Shown: piece after piece, positions 20,961 through 33,367 of the stretch
Layout: each line of letters opens with the position of its first letter
Position numbering within the stretch: position 1 is the stretch's first letter
Source: Aquarana catesbeiana
Lineage: Eukaryota; Chordata; Amphibia; Anura; Ranidae
Reading direction: 5' to 3'
Length of the DNA: 64,000 bases
Assembly: GCF_042186555.1 (NCBI RefSeq)
Contig: NC_133332.1
Span: forward strand, 211,887,102 to 211,951,101
Notes under the pieces: model-generated
The model's database searches: none
Told to the model about the DNA's origin: nothing
What the model saw: only the letters and a program-made list of their open reading frames with translations
Made by a program: the position numbers and the translations under genes

Positions 20961-22560
20961 AACTGAAGCATCGTAACCATAGTTTACTCTGCTTTAGTTA
21001 TGAATAAAATGTCTCCTGCTTATTCATTTGTAGTGCAGCTGAGGCTGCAGAGAAAGGGACTGGGGAATCTCTGTCCTCAGTCCCTTTCTCTGTCTCAAAA
21101 GTGAGATATCAGGGGCCTGTTTAAACCCCTGATTACTCATCAAGATAAAAAATATTGTAAAAAAGAAAATTAATAAAAATAAAAAAACTACTGACACAGT
21201 CCACACACTGTCTAGTTGCCCTACTGACTGACTTTATATTTTTATAATGACATTTGTTTTATTGTATTACATATTATACTTTTTGTACCTTTTTTTTTTT
21301 TTTTTTTTTTTTTTTTACTGTTTGTTAGGTCTTGGTAGTTAATTTCTTTTAAAAAAAAAAAGGCGGAACCCCGGTGATCTTTGATTTCTTTCATGTTGTT
21401 CAGATCGATCTCTGCCTCTCAAAGGGAAACATTGATAAAAAAAATCCTGTCTTTCCCTGAGCTTTGAAAGGTTCAAGTGTTAAACCGTTCTGCGGTTAAA
21501 AAAACGGTTGCAAAGTAGGAATTTTAAACGCACCCAGAGATCCAAACAATGAGGTAGCTCATGCTGCGCTCAAGAGCTAAGGCAATGACATCAGCCCTGG
21601 AAAACTTGTTACCAAAACAGGGTATGGAAAGCGTTTTACAGAGATCCCATAGCCCGAAGGTCACTTTCAGGCTAGCCCCACAATATTCCATCCAGCAGGG
21701 TCTGGTTACAGACCTCTATGAGCTAAGCTGTGGATAGGCTGTGCTGGAAAGCTGCAATTGTAGAGACCAGTTCTAGCAGTGATGTAGAGAAGAATCTTGA
21801 TTAAATAGAAAAATTAGGAGAAAATGTCATAAAAAATAGGTTAGACTTTTCCCAACAGGTGTTTACCTACCCAGGACACCAAAAAACTGAAGCATGCTGG
21901 TTGTAAGAGGGATTATCCTGGGCTGCCCTACAGTTAATTTTTTTGCCAGTCCTCCTGTAGGATTATACCTTGGAGGTAAACACTTCCTGTGTCCCTCAAG
22001 GAACGAGAACAAAATAAAAGTATCAGTAGCAGAGGAGGATGCTTTAACAGGAACTTGTTACTTTGACCTGATGGGTAAAATGACAGGACCACTGAATAAA
22101 TCTCAAGATAAAATGAAGATTTTGAACAACCTTATACCTTAGCTTATTGTGAACAGTAGCAAAATGGAGGCTTCTCTGTGTACTTGTTCCTAGTTACAGC
22201 AGTTTTACAGTAGGATCGTGCAGCTGATCGTCAGGGACTGGCCAAATTTCCATCAGTGTGTGGCTGTCCCTGCTTGACAGAAGTTGATAGTTTGATCAAC
22301 TTCTTTCAAAAGGGGCATGTTGAAAATATTTCCTTATTTAGCGGCTGCAGCCATTGATCAGTGTACTCTGACCACAGTGGGTTTCGTTATAATGTCAAAA
22401 TATAATGTCCCTACTGGGGGATTCCTACTGGGGGATTCCTTTATCCACCTTATTTGTGTGGATGGAGGAGTGTGGCTAGCTGACAAAAAACAAAAGTTAT
22501 TGTCTAGGACCAACTCTTAAGTGTCTAGCCAAAACTGAAAATTTCCTAAAAAAATACTTA
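20961..22560. other. Unassigned intronic sequence
   Basis: No convincing gene or repeat end was found in this 1.6 kb. It contains T runs (about 21288-21316), a near-inverted GAGAAAGGGACTGGGGA / TCCTCAGTCCCTTTCTC pair at about 21050-21091, and a tandem TACTGGGGGATTCC doublet at about 22410-22437. Confidence 0.4.
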
Positions 22561-23255
22561 CTGAAATTTTCCTTTCCTGATGGACTCCATGGCAGCATAC
22601 GTATGGGTTAACTCGCCTCAGCTCATCCCCTATAGGACCCCACTCCCATAAATCTTTGCTCTGAGCCGGGGGGGGGGGGGGGTTGCGCATCGAGGGAGGG
22701 ATTCCTGCTGCCATGGAGTCCATCAGGAGAGGAAAATTACTGTAAGTATTTGATAGGAAATTTACAGTTTTCCTGACCGACTCCATGGCAGCATACGTAT
22801 GGGAACTAACTCTCCATACACCCAATAGGCGGGCATTGCTAACCCAAAGGCTTTAATTTGTACCTCAACAGACAGGACCTGCAAGCCAAAATAAACAGAG
22901 CATAAGGAAGCAGACTCTGCACAGTGAGTGTAAGATATCCGGGTGATTCGGCTCAAATGGTGCTTGCGGTTTCAGGAACACGTGTCTACACTGTATTTTA
23001 AAGGCTTGGCAGTCCACTTTTATTTAAAGGAAGGAAAAATGTCAAATCAAAGATAAATTTTCCTTGCAGGGGGTTCCACCGTTATTGCATCATGGTTATT
23101 CAGCCTCCTGACGACACAGCTGCGTCAGGCCTCACACCTAGGCCATAGGTCTGTTCCTCAGACCTGTATGCTTGGGTCAAGCTCTCTCCTAGCTTACCCA
23201 GGGTTCAAACTGCCACCTGCAGTCTCTCTAAAGAACGTGGGTGTCTTCCCAACAC

Positions 23256-26200
23256 TCACACACAGACTCGTGTCTGTAGGGGGGAGTCCTCCTGTCTCCT
23301 TGGGTGGAGCTGTCTCCAAGTGGGAGCCCTGAACTCTATCCCTGGGATGTTTATGAACCCAGCCCACAGGTGTGCAATCAGCATGCCTCTGTTTACAAGA
23401 ACCAGGGTGAAAGTGCTAATCCACACTGTGAAATGAGGTAGCCTCTCCACATGAGCCATAAACGTATTGATTGAGGACCACCAGGCCGCCCTACAAACTA
23501 CTTTGGGAACCACATGCTGCGAAGCTGCCCAAGATGTAGTCCCACTCCTGGTCGAGTGAGCAGACATTACCTCCAATGGAGTCAAGCCCTTGGCTCTGTG
23601 AGCCTGTTGGATGGCCTAGGCAATCCATGCCACAATCATCCTAGATGAGGCATGCTCCTCTGTCCTTTTTGGCAAAGAATGAACAGGCGTTCTGAAGACT
23701 GAAGGAAGTTGTAGATAACTTCACAAAATCTGAGGGATTCCTAGAACTGAAGGAAGGTACGGCTGGGAGTCAACTCAGGACTCCCTGTTTACTAGACTTG
23801 CGCTTTAACCAGCTAAGCCACAGCATGCCCTCTCCCATGTCTAAAGGACGCAAGTTAGAACCTAAAGGTTGGCAGAACAATTTCTTGGCTCCCATGAAAG
23901 ACTGATGCACCCTTGGGAATTGAGTCAAGCATAGGTAACGGCCCCGTTTGAACTGGAAAGAACGTTAAGCAAAGTTCTCCATGACCAGTGACTTAATCTC
24001 TGAGGCTTTTATGCCGATGTGATAGCCAGGAAAAAGGGAAACTTGACAGAGAGGCCTTTAACAGAGACAGCCCTAGAACACTCCGCTCCAATTCCTGAGA
24101 GGGGGTTGAGAACAAGAGGGAGACTCCATTTGGAAACCCTTTGCTTACTCTGAGGTCTGAGCCTAGCTGCTCCTTGAAGAATTGTTAGACAGGAAAGGAT
24201 GCCTAGACTGAAATACACCTGTGAAGGCTGATAAAGCTGACACTTGAACTCCGAGGGAGCTGACCGACAGAGCCAGATCTAAATCTGACTGGAGGAAGCC
24301 TAGAATATTTAGAACTTCTAGATCACTACATGATCTGTCAGCAGCAGACGTGTATTGAACAAACTTTGACCAGATTCTCCCATAAACTTTGTTTGCATTC
24401 ATTCTTCTAGTATTCAAGAGAGCAGAGATGACTCTGGGGTAGCAGCTGATGACCTTCAGACGCAACCGTGCTGGACATGGATGTAGAATTGCATCCAGTG
24501 ACAGTAGGTCTGGCCTGAGGAGAAGATGCACTGAGTTCCGAGAGCTGAACCATGGCCTAATTGCCCAATAAGGCATCACTTCCACAACCCCTGTTCAGAG
24601 TCTTCGCAGAAAACCTGAGGTTGACCAGGACTAGAAGAAATGCACAGGTCCTACTGCATTTCCAATGATCCATCAGGGCATATGCGCCTGAAAACCTCCA
24701 CATGTAGAGACCATTCGTTGTTGTCCAATTGGATTCTGGAAAGAAAGTCTGTTAGAATATTTTGGACTCTGGGGACATAAGCCGCTGAGATGTAGGCTCG
24801 ATTCTTCTGCGCCCAAGACATACATGGCCTCCTGTCATAGAGAACAGGCTGTGAGTCCCTCTTTGTCTTTTAACGTAGGAGACCGCCGTAGTGTTGACTA
24901 ACCTAAGAGCACTGATGATCCCTTCGTTATATGGTGAAAGGCCTGTAGGGTGCAGAAGATTGCTTGTAGCCTCAGAATGTTTAACACAATCTTGTGAAAT
25001 TGATAGCCCCGCCTGCCTTGAGCTCTCCCCAACAGACAGCAAGCCCCCTCATTCCATACTGCTAGCATCGGATGTGATTGTGAACCAGGAAATGGGGCAA
25101 CGGAATGGCAAATGAGCCAGTTCCTCCATTGTAGCCACCAGGGGACTCGCTCTCATGACTGAGGTTATGTAGATGACCTGAATTCTGCTTCCTGGCTCCC
25201 CCTGCTGGAGAAACCCCTTCCAGAAGGGCCGCCTTCTCCAGCTTCCACTTGACCCTTGGATCCGTAGACACCATAGTGCCAATCGTTTTAGACACTAAAA
25301 GGCACGCAGGTGGAAAGAAGACAGGGCCAGGCGTTTTCTGCTCCAGAACATCGGGATCCAGAGTCAAGGCAATGGTCCTCTTGATTATATTGAACTGAGC
25401 CCCAAGGCACACAGGAGACTGAGTGGGCTTCAGGTGACTTTTCCAGATTCAGCTGCCAGCCGAGTTTGAGGAGCATTGAAAAGGCTTGAGCTTTGGGCTC
25501 CAGCAGCTGCCCTCTGTTTCGGGACAGCAGAAGGACATCCAAATAACTATGCAGGCGTATGCTCCTTATTTTGATAAAGATTTTAAAAACCAATAAGACT
25601 CTGAAAACACACAGGGTGATGTTGAAAGCCCGAATGGCTGGAGATGGTCTTGACCTACAGCAAACCGAAGAAACTTGGGGAAGTCTTCTAAAATGGGCAC
25701 ATGAAAGTAAGCATCTTAGGTCTATTGGAAACAAGTCAGTCACCTGGCTGGACCCCCTATGAATCGGGGACAATATTTCACCCTTGAACTTTGCTGAAAA
25801 TTGTCTTGGGTGCACAAGGTCCAAAACCGACCTCCGCAAGCTGTTCCTCTTCATGACCATAAAGAGGGGCAAGTACCTGCCCTGAAATCTCTCACATTCA
25901 GAGATTGGCACTGCAGCACTTTGCAACACCAGTAACTTGCGTAAAGCATGAGTATATGCTTCCTTTATCTCAGAGTGAGGTAAAATCCATTGAAATGAAT
26001 GTCCTGAAAAGACCACTTTGATGTCCCAATAGTCTGAGGCCCAAACTCAGTAGCTTCTTGGATACCCAAGTTCAAGCTTTTAGCATACTTCTGAGGGGAT
26101 ATTGGATCCTCACCAGCTCTTCCTAAAAACCGACCTGGTCTGTAAAACGTGCGACCCTTGCACGGTCTGAACTTTGTTCTCTGTCGTCTTCCGGCCTATC

Positions 26201-26350
26201 AGGCGCCAATCCTGAGGCAGGACCCCAACTTGTCAACTGTGGCTCGGGTTGCGGTGCTATCAGCTTGCCAAAAGATGAAGCTCCTTCAAAGGGAATGCTA
26301 TATTACGCCTGTTAGAGACGGGATCAGCAAGCCCAGGCCCCAGCCATAGC
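23256..26350 (-). pseudogene. DIRS-A gag-tail, RT/RNase H and tyrosine recombinase remnants
   Basis: Read on the minus strand: a basic gag tail (about 26090-26350, with GRTFYRPGRF), then RT with a box reading YLDVLLL (about 25530-25550) followed by LLKLGWQLNLEKS (about 25435-25475). The recombinase N-terminal domain follows (about 24163-24585, LLRPDLLSLDAILHP and YGRIWSKFVQY). The recombinase end has AHSTRSGTTSWAAS with the HxxR motif (about 23515-23560), but the usual catalytic tyrosine position in the following INTF segment is not Tyr. Many stops and frameshifts show it is inactive. Confidence 0.7.
23756..23829 (-). pseudogene. tRNA-Thr(AGT)-like sequence inside DIRS-A
   Basis: The reverse strand contains TGTGGCTTAGCTGGTTAAAG (A-box region), an anticodon loop GTCTAGTAAAC with AGT, and GAGTTGACTCC where a B box (GGTTCGANTCC) is expected. 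The acceptor stem does not pair well and the T-loop has lost its conserved TTCGA. It is best read as a tRNA pseudogene or the head of a tRNA-derived SINE rather than a working gene. Confidence 0.65.
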
Positions 26351-26686
26351 ACTTACTTGCCATAACTGACGAGAGCATAACCTGCGCCACTATGCGGATG
26401 ATGTCAGTTGGAGCCTCACCATGGAAACCAATACCAGCTCCGGTGCCTGAACTACAGAGTTTCTAAAAACGCTGTTAAATACTGCGTCCATGTTCTCCAT
26501 CCACATTTTCATTCTTTTCAACGTGGTCACAAAAGGCCAGGCTGACTTTCGGGCTATTTACTGCATCTTCCAAGGAAAAGCTACATGCTTGCTCAGAAGG
26601 GAGGTATATCTCGCAACCTTGCTCCACTCATCCAAAATGATGTCCCCTAGTTCTGTTAGGAATGGGGAAAATAGAACACTCTCTCT

Positions 26687-26940
26687 AAGGCTGCGTCTCC
26701 ACTATTGCAAACCCAAAGTCCCACGATTTAGAGTGCGACTTTGATCCAACTTTACAGTCTCTGGATCAAAGCTGCATCAAAAGTCGCACCAAAGTAGTGT
26801 AGGAACCTTTCCAGAGTCGCTGCAACCTTAAGTGGCATAGATTGGAACGGGTGCCATTGAATCAATGGGCTGCGACTCATCCTGTGACCCTATGTGTCCA
26901 AAGTCGCATGACAAGTTGCACTAGGTGGAAAACTGAGCCC
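26687..26940. mobile_element. MITE with GGCTGCGT-type inverted ends
   Basis: The left end is AAGGCTGCGTCTCCACT; the right end is AGGTGGAAAACTGAGCCC, an inverted imperfect match. The interior has repeated AAGTCGCA motifs. The element at 38213-38455 has similar ends. No coding capacity. Confidence 0.55.
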
Positions 26941-26944
26941 AAGG

Positions 26945-28080
26945 TGCTTACAGAACTTCCTCTTGCTTTGCAGGAGACTCTACAGGTTCTATTCATGTAG
27001 GTGCACCCATCATTACTTTACCCAAAAGGCGTTACAAGGGGTAAAGAGACTCATCTCCCTCTGCCTCACTGTGTGAGGTCTTCATAGATGGATGGCTTGT
27101 TGGGACAGTTCCAGTTCTTCCTTGTCATCCTAGTGGGAGAACCCGCCACAATGGCAGTTGAACTTTGCGTGTGGCTTGTATTTCACTCTGTAAGGGATTC
27201 ATGCACATGTGCCTCACCAGAGATTCCATTTTCTAGAAATCACGATCCCCTTTTCCAACCGCCTGGGCTTAGCATAGCACAGCATTATTAGCCAGGTCAG
27301 CAAGGAAAGGGTTAAACCCACCCGCTCATACCTGCTACACAAGGGGGGGGGGGGAATGAAACCTCTACAGTGTAAAACTGCACAGACAGACAACCTGCAC
27401 AGGTGATCAAATCATAGCAGAATCACACAGGCAGCATACAAGGGTGTTAATACAGAGCTGTGATGATTGCACAAAGCATTTAGAGAAACTGCAAGCTGCC
27501 CACAGAGAAATCCCAATATCAACATTACTGACCGCTGATTGAATTTCTCCACTGAAATGACGCCACTGCATGCGCTGAGCCCCTGACCAGGAGTAACCCA
27601 GGGACGACCTGCTGGAAGAGAAAGCAGTGCTCCAGCTGCCATAGACTGGAATACACTAGAGCCAGGGAAAAAAATGGACAAACAGAAAAAAAACCACACA
27701 TAAACTGCTGCCATCGAATATGTAATATAAATGTTTACATCACCGCACAAGGCATGAACACAGATCTGCAATTCAATCCTGCTTCCACGATCAAACCGAG
27801 CCTGGTAGGCTGATCACTGGTACTTGGGGCAGATAGGGCCACCCCCTAATAGCTGGACAATCTGGCCATTGCACCGCTTGCCTGACAATGGCCAGGCTTC
27901 AGCCTTTCCAGCGCCTCTTCCATTTGCCTACTCCATACCCTGCTAATAGCCAAAGCTTATCGGAGTAGCACGACCTGTCTTCCCAGTGGTCGCTGCTGGC
28001 CAGTCTTGATCGGGAAAAACTTCAGGTATTTGCATACCAAAGTGGTCTATAGGAGGAGGACAAAAAAGGAACGTGGCCTC
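26945..28080. other. 5' part of DIRS-A, no readable gene
   Basis: By position this should hold the leader and gag of DIRS-A on the minus strand, but I cannot read a convincing gag here. A G run occurs at about 27343-27354. Confidence 0.35.
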
Positions 28081-28183
28081 TGGCTTAGAGCAAAGATTTA
28101 TGGGAGTGGGGTCCTATAGGGGAAGAGTGGAGGTGGGGTTAACCCATACGTATACTGCCATGCAGTCGGTCAAGGAAACTTTT

Positions 28184-28306
28184 TTTTTTTTCTATTTAGG
28201 TTTTGGATAAATCGGGAAGGGATTAGGAACCCTGTTGGGTTTTGAAGAAAGGGTTGTGCCTAGTGTGAAACACATGTCGGAACAGAAATTGTTCTTACTG
28301 GTTATT
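28184..28306. other. Flank split by the next MITE, possibly a LINE 3' end
   Basis: TTTTGAAGAAAGGGTTGTGC then GTGTGAAACACATGTCGGAA resembles tails seen in vertebrate non-LTR elements. It resumes after the MITE at 29416. The identity is uncertain. Confidence 0.3.
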
Positions 28307-29415
28307 TTAACCACTTCCCATCCAGGCCAATTCTGACATTTCTCTCCTACATGTAAAATTCATATTTTTTTTGCTAGAAAATTACATAGAACCCCCAAAC
28401 ACAATATGTTTTTTTTAGCAAAGACCCTAGAGAATACAATGGCGGTCGTTGCAACTTTTTATCTCGCACGGTATTTGCGCAGCAATTTTTCAAACAATTT
28501 TTTTGCATAATGTGAAAAATGAAGTTACACCGAGTTAATAGACACCTAACATGTCACGCTTCAAAATTGTACACGCTCATGAAATGGCGCCAAACTTTGG
28601 TACTTAAAAATCCCCATAGGCGACGCTTTAACATTTTTTACTAGTTACATGTTTTGAGTTACAGAGGAGCTCTAGAGCTAGAATTATTGCTCTCGCTCTA
28701 ACGTTTGCGGTGATGCCTCACATGTGTGGTTTGAACACAGTTTTCATATGTGGGCGGGACTTACTTATGCGTTTGCATCTGCATGCGAGCACATGGGGAC
28801 AGGGCGCTTTAAATTTTGTTAATTTTACTTTTGTTTTTTTAGTTTGACACTTTTTAAATAAAATAAAATTGATCACTTTTATTCCTATTACAAGGAATGT
28901 AAACATCCCTTGTAATAGGAATATGGCACGATCGGTCCTCTTTACAGTGAGATATGGTGTCAATAAGACCCCACATCTCACCTCTGGGATGGGAAGCCTG
29001 AAATAAAAAAAAAAAAAATAAAACTATCTTGGCTTCCCAGCCGATGCGGCGCCATTCGTTTGCATATGTGACGTCATAACATCGCACCCAGCCTCTGAAC
29101 GATTATAGAGACTCCGGCGACCATCTGGTCCTCCAGAAATCTCTATCGTCACCATCCGGGGCCGGCGGATCCTGTGTCCGACTCACTGATGGAAGCGGTG
29201 AGTTGGTAGAAGCACCGGAGGGGGGGTGTCCACTCTCGCCGCCTGTAAGAATGATCAAGCGGCGAAACAGCCGATATGATCGTTCTTATGGTGCAGGGAA
29301 TCGCCGGCTGAAAAAGCCAATATCTGAACGATGCCTGTAGCTGCAGGCATCATTCAGATATACCCCCGCAAGGTCAAGGACGTCATATGACGTACCTTGG
29401 GCGGGAAGTAGTTAA
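28307..29415. mobile_element. TTAA-type MITE (piggyBac-like family), complete
   Basis: TTAA at 28307-28310 and 29412-29415 encloses inverted ends CCACTTCCCATCC and GGCGGGAAGTAG. The core shows the family blocks ATCCCCATAGGCGACGC, GAATTATTGCTCTCGCTC and both stem-loops (28883-28920, and GAGATATGGTGTC paired with GACCCCACATCTC at about 28950-28980). No coding potential. Length 1.1 kb. Confidence 0.88.
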
Positions 29416-29734
29416 AAAAGGAAAATTATTTTGCATCTTGGTGTGCAGCATTCTTGTTGCTGATATAAATAATTGCTTCGGTGGCGATGTGATTGTGGAG
29501 TGTGGAACCTGATCTTACATGGAACAGCATGGAAAATATTTGCTGTTGGGTTTTTACATATATTTGATGTTCATTGAGAACGGTTTCAGTAGACAGGAAG
29601 TCAGGGAAAACTGTGCTACAGCAATACAGCAGCACAGACAAAAATTTGTATTTTTGACTTACCTGTAATTCTTTTTTTGAAGCACAGTACAGGGCACAAG
29701 CTCCTTCAAAGTGGTATTAAACCAAAAAATATTG
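29416..29734. other. Continuation of the split flank and a DIRS-like motif
   Basis: AGCACAGTACAGGGCACAAG at about 29681-29700 resembles motifs at 17582 and 17810. Otherwise nothing is recognised. Confidence 0.3.
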
Positions 29735-30008
29735 CAGCTTAACAATCCATAAAACGGAATTTCACCCAAAAGGGGAAGTTCTGTTTTTTTTCCTCCTTAA
29801 GGAAAGTTAGAGCGTCCACAAACTATAGTATATACAGTATATTTGAAAATTAATCAGTCATTCCTTGAGTCCCTTAAAATGTCAGGACAGTAAAAATACC
29901 CCCTAAATTACCCCTTTTTGGAAAGTAGACAGTCTGGGGCATTTAGTAAGAGACATGGCAAGTTTTTTTAATTGTAAATTTTTTTGTCACTTTTTTGAGA
30001 AAATGAAA
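29735..30008. mobile_element. Fragment of a piggyBac-like 3' module
   Basis: AATGTCAGGACAGTAAAAAT then TTTTTGGAAAGTAGACAG (about 29879-29932) matches the module repeated at 52290-53720. It is truncated on both sides. Confidence 0.5.
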
Positions 30009-30720
30009 TTAACCCCTTGAAGCCTTTTTCTGACACTTGTTGCTTACAAGTTAAAATGAGTATTTTTTGCTAGAAAATTACTTGGAACCCTCAAACATTT
30101 ATATATATTTTTTTAACAGAGACCCTAGAATATAAAATGGCGGTCGTTTCAATATTTGTCACACTGTATTTGCGCAGCGGTCTTGCAAACGCATTGGGGA
30201 AAAAATACACTTTCATGAATAAAAAACTTAAAAATCTCCATAAGTGACGTTTTACTTTTTTTTTTTTTTTTTTTTAACAGTTACCAGAGGAGGTCTTGTG
30301 CTAGAATTATTGCTCTCTAATGATCATGGCGATACCTCACATGTGTGGCTTGAACACTGTTTACATTTGCGGGCACAACTTACGTATGCTTCTACGCACG
30401 AGCACGGAGGGATGGGGCACTTTAAAAAAAAATTCTTCCATTTTTTATTTTTACAATATCCCTTTAATTTTTTTTTTAATTGCTGTCACAGGGAATGCAA
30501 ACATCCATTGTGACAGCAATGGTCACATGTCAGGTATTTTGTTTGGAGGGATCTGGGTTCTATAAGACCCCAAATGCCTCTTTTTGCATTTAAAAGCATT
30601 CAAAACACCAAGTTTGGCTGTTCTGGAATACAGACTTTTTAAAAAAAATTTGTCTCCTTTAAGGCTCCAGTAAACCGGAAGTGATGTCATGACATTGCTT
30701 CTGGAAGTGATATGCCACAC
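30009..30720. mobile_element. TTAA-type MITE, right end lost
   Basis: It begins at TTAA 30009-30012 with CCCCTTGAAGCC and shares the family core: ATAAAATGGCGGTCGTTTC, a GCTGTCACAGGGAATGCAAA stem-loop at about 30482-30524, and a hairpin GGGTTCTATAAGACCCC at about 30553-30569. It ends in TAAACCGGAAGTGATGTCA and no right-hand TTAA is found. Confidence 0.65.
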
Positions 30721-31129
30721 CTGTGAGGTGGATGGATTATCTCGGCAAAGGAGGAGTGCTCACTTACACAGATTTGGACAGATTTGTGAACAATATTTGA
30801 GAGAAATAGGCCTTTTGTGTACATAGAAAAAGTCGTAGATCTTTGAGTTCAACTCATGATAAATAGGGGCAAACACAAAAGTGTTGCGTTTATAATTTTG
30901 CTCAGTGTAAATGAAGAAAAGCTGATCATTGTAAGCACCCCTGTCAGTGTTAAATGGTTTGTCTCAAACCTCTAACTGACACTTTTGCTGGACAGCTTTG
31001 CCTGTTAAAGGAAGTTGAAAAACAGATTTGAAAAAAAATATAAGAATAAAAGCCCAAAAGATTAAAACTAACAGCAAAAGATTTGTCTCAACGGTTTAGG
31101 GGATGCTTAGAAGCAAGATAGTAAAATGG
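30721..31129. other. Unassigned; possible end of another element
   Basis: GGTGGATTATCTCGGCAAAG and TAATTTTGCTCAGTGTAAAT read like the end of a small transposon, but I cannot define boundaries. No gene. Confidence 0.35.
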
Positions 31130-31774
31130 TAGGACGATGTCCTGATTATGGTACTCACTTGGGAAGGAGGCCTGAGGCCTCAGAACAACCCTGTCCCTAG
31201 AAAGAACAAGTTATGCCTCTTTACAAGATAAGGACATCAATTCTATGACCCAGCTCGCTGACCTAACAACCACAAGAAAGGCCATCTTATAAGTAAGATC
31301 AGTCAAGGGTATATCCCAAATGGGCTCAAAAGGAGGCTTCTGAAGAGCCGACACAAGGCCAGAATAAGATTCCACGGGGACACCAGGGATCAAATGGGAG
31401 AAGTTATTTGAGCTTCACCCTGAACAAACCTCTTTACCATATAGAGAGAGTGGCCAGATGTCCCTGACAGAGAATAGCCAAGGCCCAAACTTGACCCTTA
31501 GGTATATGTAAGGCCAAGTGTTGATCCACACCAGACAAGAGAAAAGCCAAGATACATCCCATGGAGTAATGTCTAGGGTGGAACTTCCATTCCTTGCACC
31601 ATACAAAGTGAACCTTCCAGGTATCGTGAGAGATCTCCTGAGAGGTTGACTTTCTAGCTTTCAGAAGTGTAGGGGATAATAGAGTCAGAAAGAACCCAGT
31701 TCCTCAGGACCCGGTCTTCAACATCCAAGCAGCCAAAGCCAGCAACCGTGAAGCATGATAGTAATAGGATTTTT
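31130..31774 (-). pseudogene. DIRS fragment: recombinase region
   Basis: The minus strand reads LVSALQKPPFEPIWDIPLTD (about 31300-31360) then LTYKMAFLVVVRSA (about 31255-31300), homologous to the recombinase piece in DIRS-B at 32750-32860 and to the + strand fragment at 14950-15050. The HxxR...Y end is missing. It is a separate, truncated copy lying against the left terminus of DIRS-B. Confidence 0.65.
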
Positions 31775-32195
31775 TAAAAGGCTTACCTGTAAAATCCTTT
31801 TCTTGGGAATACATCACGGGACACAGAGCCTTTGATAATTACTTAGTGGGTTAGATAGTCACCATCAGGTGATTGGGCACTGGCAACCCTAATTACAAGA
31901 CGAGTTCCTCCCCTATATAACCCCTCCCATATGGAGAGTACCTCAGTATTGTAGCAAAGCAAAAAGTATCCCCACGTATAATCCCGAAGAAGGGCAGGAG
32001 CTCTGTGTCCCATGATGTATTCCCAAGAAAAGGATTTTACAGGTAAGCTGTTTTAAAAAATCCTATTTTCTTGTTCATACATCACGGGACACAGAGCCTT
32101 TGATAATTACTTAGTGGGATGTCCCAGAGCAATGCTCAAATTTGAGTGGAGAGAGACACAGATCAGAAAACACAGACCGCCAACGGTCAAGAGGA

Positions 32196-33300
32196 CTATA
32201 CCGCTGCCTGCAGCACACTGCGCCCGAAGGCGGCATCCTCATGCCCTCTCACATCCACTTGGTAGAATCTAGTGAATGTATGGACCAAGAACCAAGTTGT
32301 AGCCTTGCAGATCTGAGCCATGGAGGCCTGGTGATGCGCTGCCCATGAAGCACTAACTGCCCTAGTCGAGTGCGTTTTAACCTGAAAAGGAGGAATTTTC
32401 TTCTTTACACCATAAGCCCGAACAATAACCTGTTGAATCCATCTAGTGATAGTGGATTTTGATGCTGCCTGGCCCTTCTTGGGGCCTCTGGCAAAATAAA
32501 TAGACAATCAGTCTTTCGTATCTGAGCCGTTGCCTGCAGATTCTGACTGCTCTTACAACATCTAGAGAGTGTAATAACTCCTCCGTGGACTGCGGATCTG
32601 GAAAAAAGGACGGTAGGACCACATCTTGATTCAGATGGAATCCTGAAACCACTTTAGGCAAAAAAGTTGGGTGAGGACGCAACACCACCCTGTCTTTGTG
32701 ACTAATCAAATATGGCTCTTTACAAGAAAGGGCTGCTAATCCTGATACCCTCCTAGCTGAGGACATTGCTACCAGAAGAAACAATTTCTTTGTCAAAAGA
32801 ACTAAAGAAGCATGGTGCAACGGTTCAAAAGGTTGTTTATGTAAAACAGACAAAACCAAATTCAAATCCCATGGGCACACAGGAGGCTTAACTGGCAGAA
32901 TCAAGCGCAGTGCCCCCTTAACAAAGTCCCGGATCAGGGAATGAGAGGCAAGCTACCTTTGAATGAATACTGACAAGGCCGAGATCTTGCCCTTTTTATG
33001 GTGCTCAAGGCCAGGTTCATTTCTACGCCTAATTGTAGAAAAGCAAGAATCCTGCTAATGGCATACTTCCTAGGATGCCACCCCCTGGATTCACACCAGG
33101 AAACATATGCCTTCCAGATTCTGTAGTAGATGAGCCTGGAGGCCGGCTTCCTAGCATTAACCAAAGTGGATAGGACTCGCCCCGAGAGTCCACGGCTCTT
33201 CAGAATGTGGGTCTCAACAGCCAAATTCAGACTTCGTAAGGCAGGATGGCATATTGGACCCTGTAAGAGTAGATCTGGGCGCAGCGGAAGAACCCAAGGT
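32196..33300 (-). pseudogene. DIRS-B tyrosine recombinase
   Basis: This would integrate circular cDNA in place of a DDE integrase. The N-terminal SAM-like region reads LNLAVETHILKSRGLSGRVL (about 33180-33240) then YYRIWKAYVSW (about 33090-33125). The first catalytic Arg region is ARRVSGLAAL (about 32740-32770), followed by QVKTHSTRAVSASWA with the HxxR motif (about 32335-32385) and HTFTRFYQVD with the catalytic Tyr (about 32250-32280). All key motifs are visible, but they lie in different frames separated at about 32940 and 32450. Confidence 0.8.
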
Positions 33301-33367
33301 CTTCCTTCTGCCATCTTTACGATCTCCGCATACCAAGATCGTCTGGACCAAGCCGGGGCCACCAGAA

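Larger units (their letters stand above)
22565..28180 (-). mobile_element. DIRS-type retrotransposon A with inverted termini
   Basis: The left end (GGACTCCATGGCAGCATACG at about 22580, then GGACCCCACTCCCATAAATC) recurs inverted at about 28085-28177 (GATTTATGGGAGTGGGGTCC, then CCCATACGTATACTGCCATG). Near the left end the terminal motif appears again inverted (about 22710-22733) and direct (about 22770-22805), the split-terminal-repeat layout typical of DIRS. Minus-strand coding remnants lie at 23256-26350. It is about 5.6 kb, antisense to GPSM1, and includes a MITE at 26687-26940 and a tRNA-like insert at 23756-23829. Confidence 0.8.

Noticed and set aside
23756..23829. Functional tRNA-Thr gene
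   Set aside because: The B box and acceptor stem are damaged and it lies inside a retroelement remnant.
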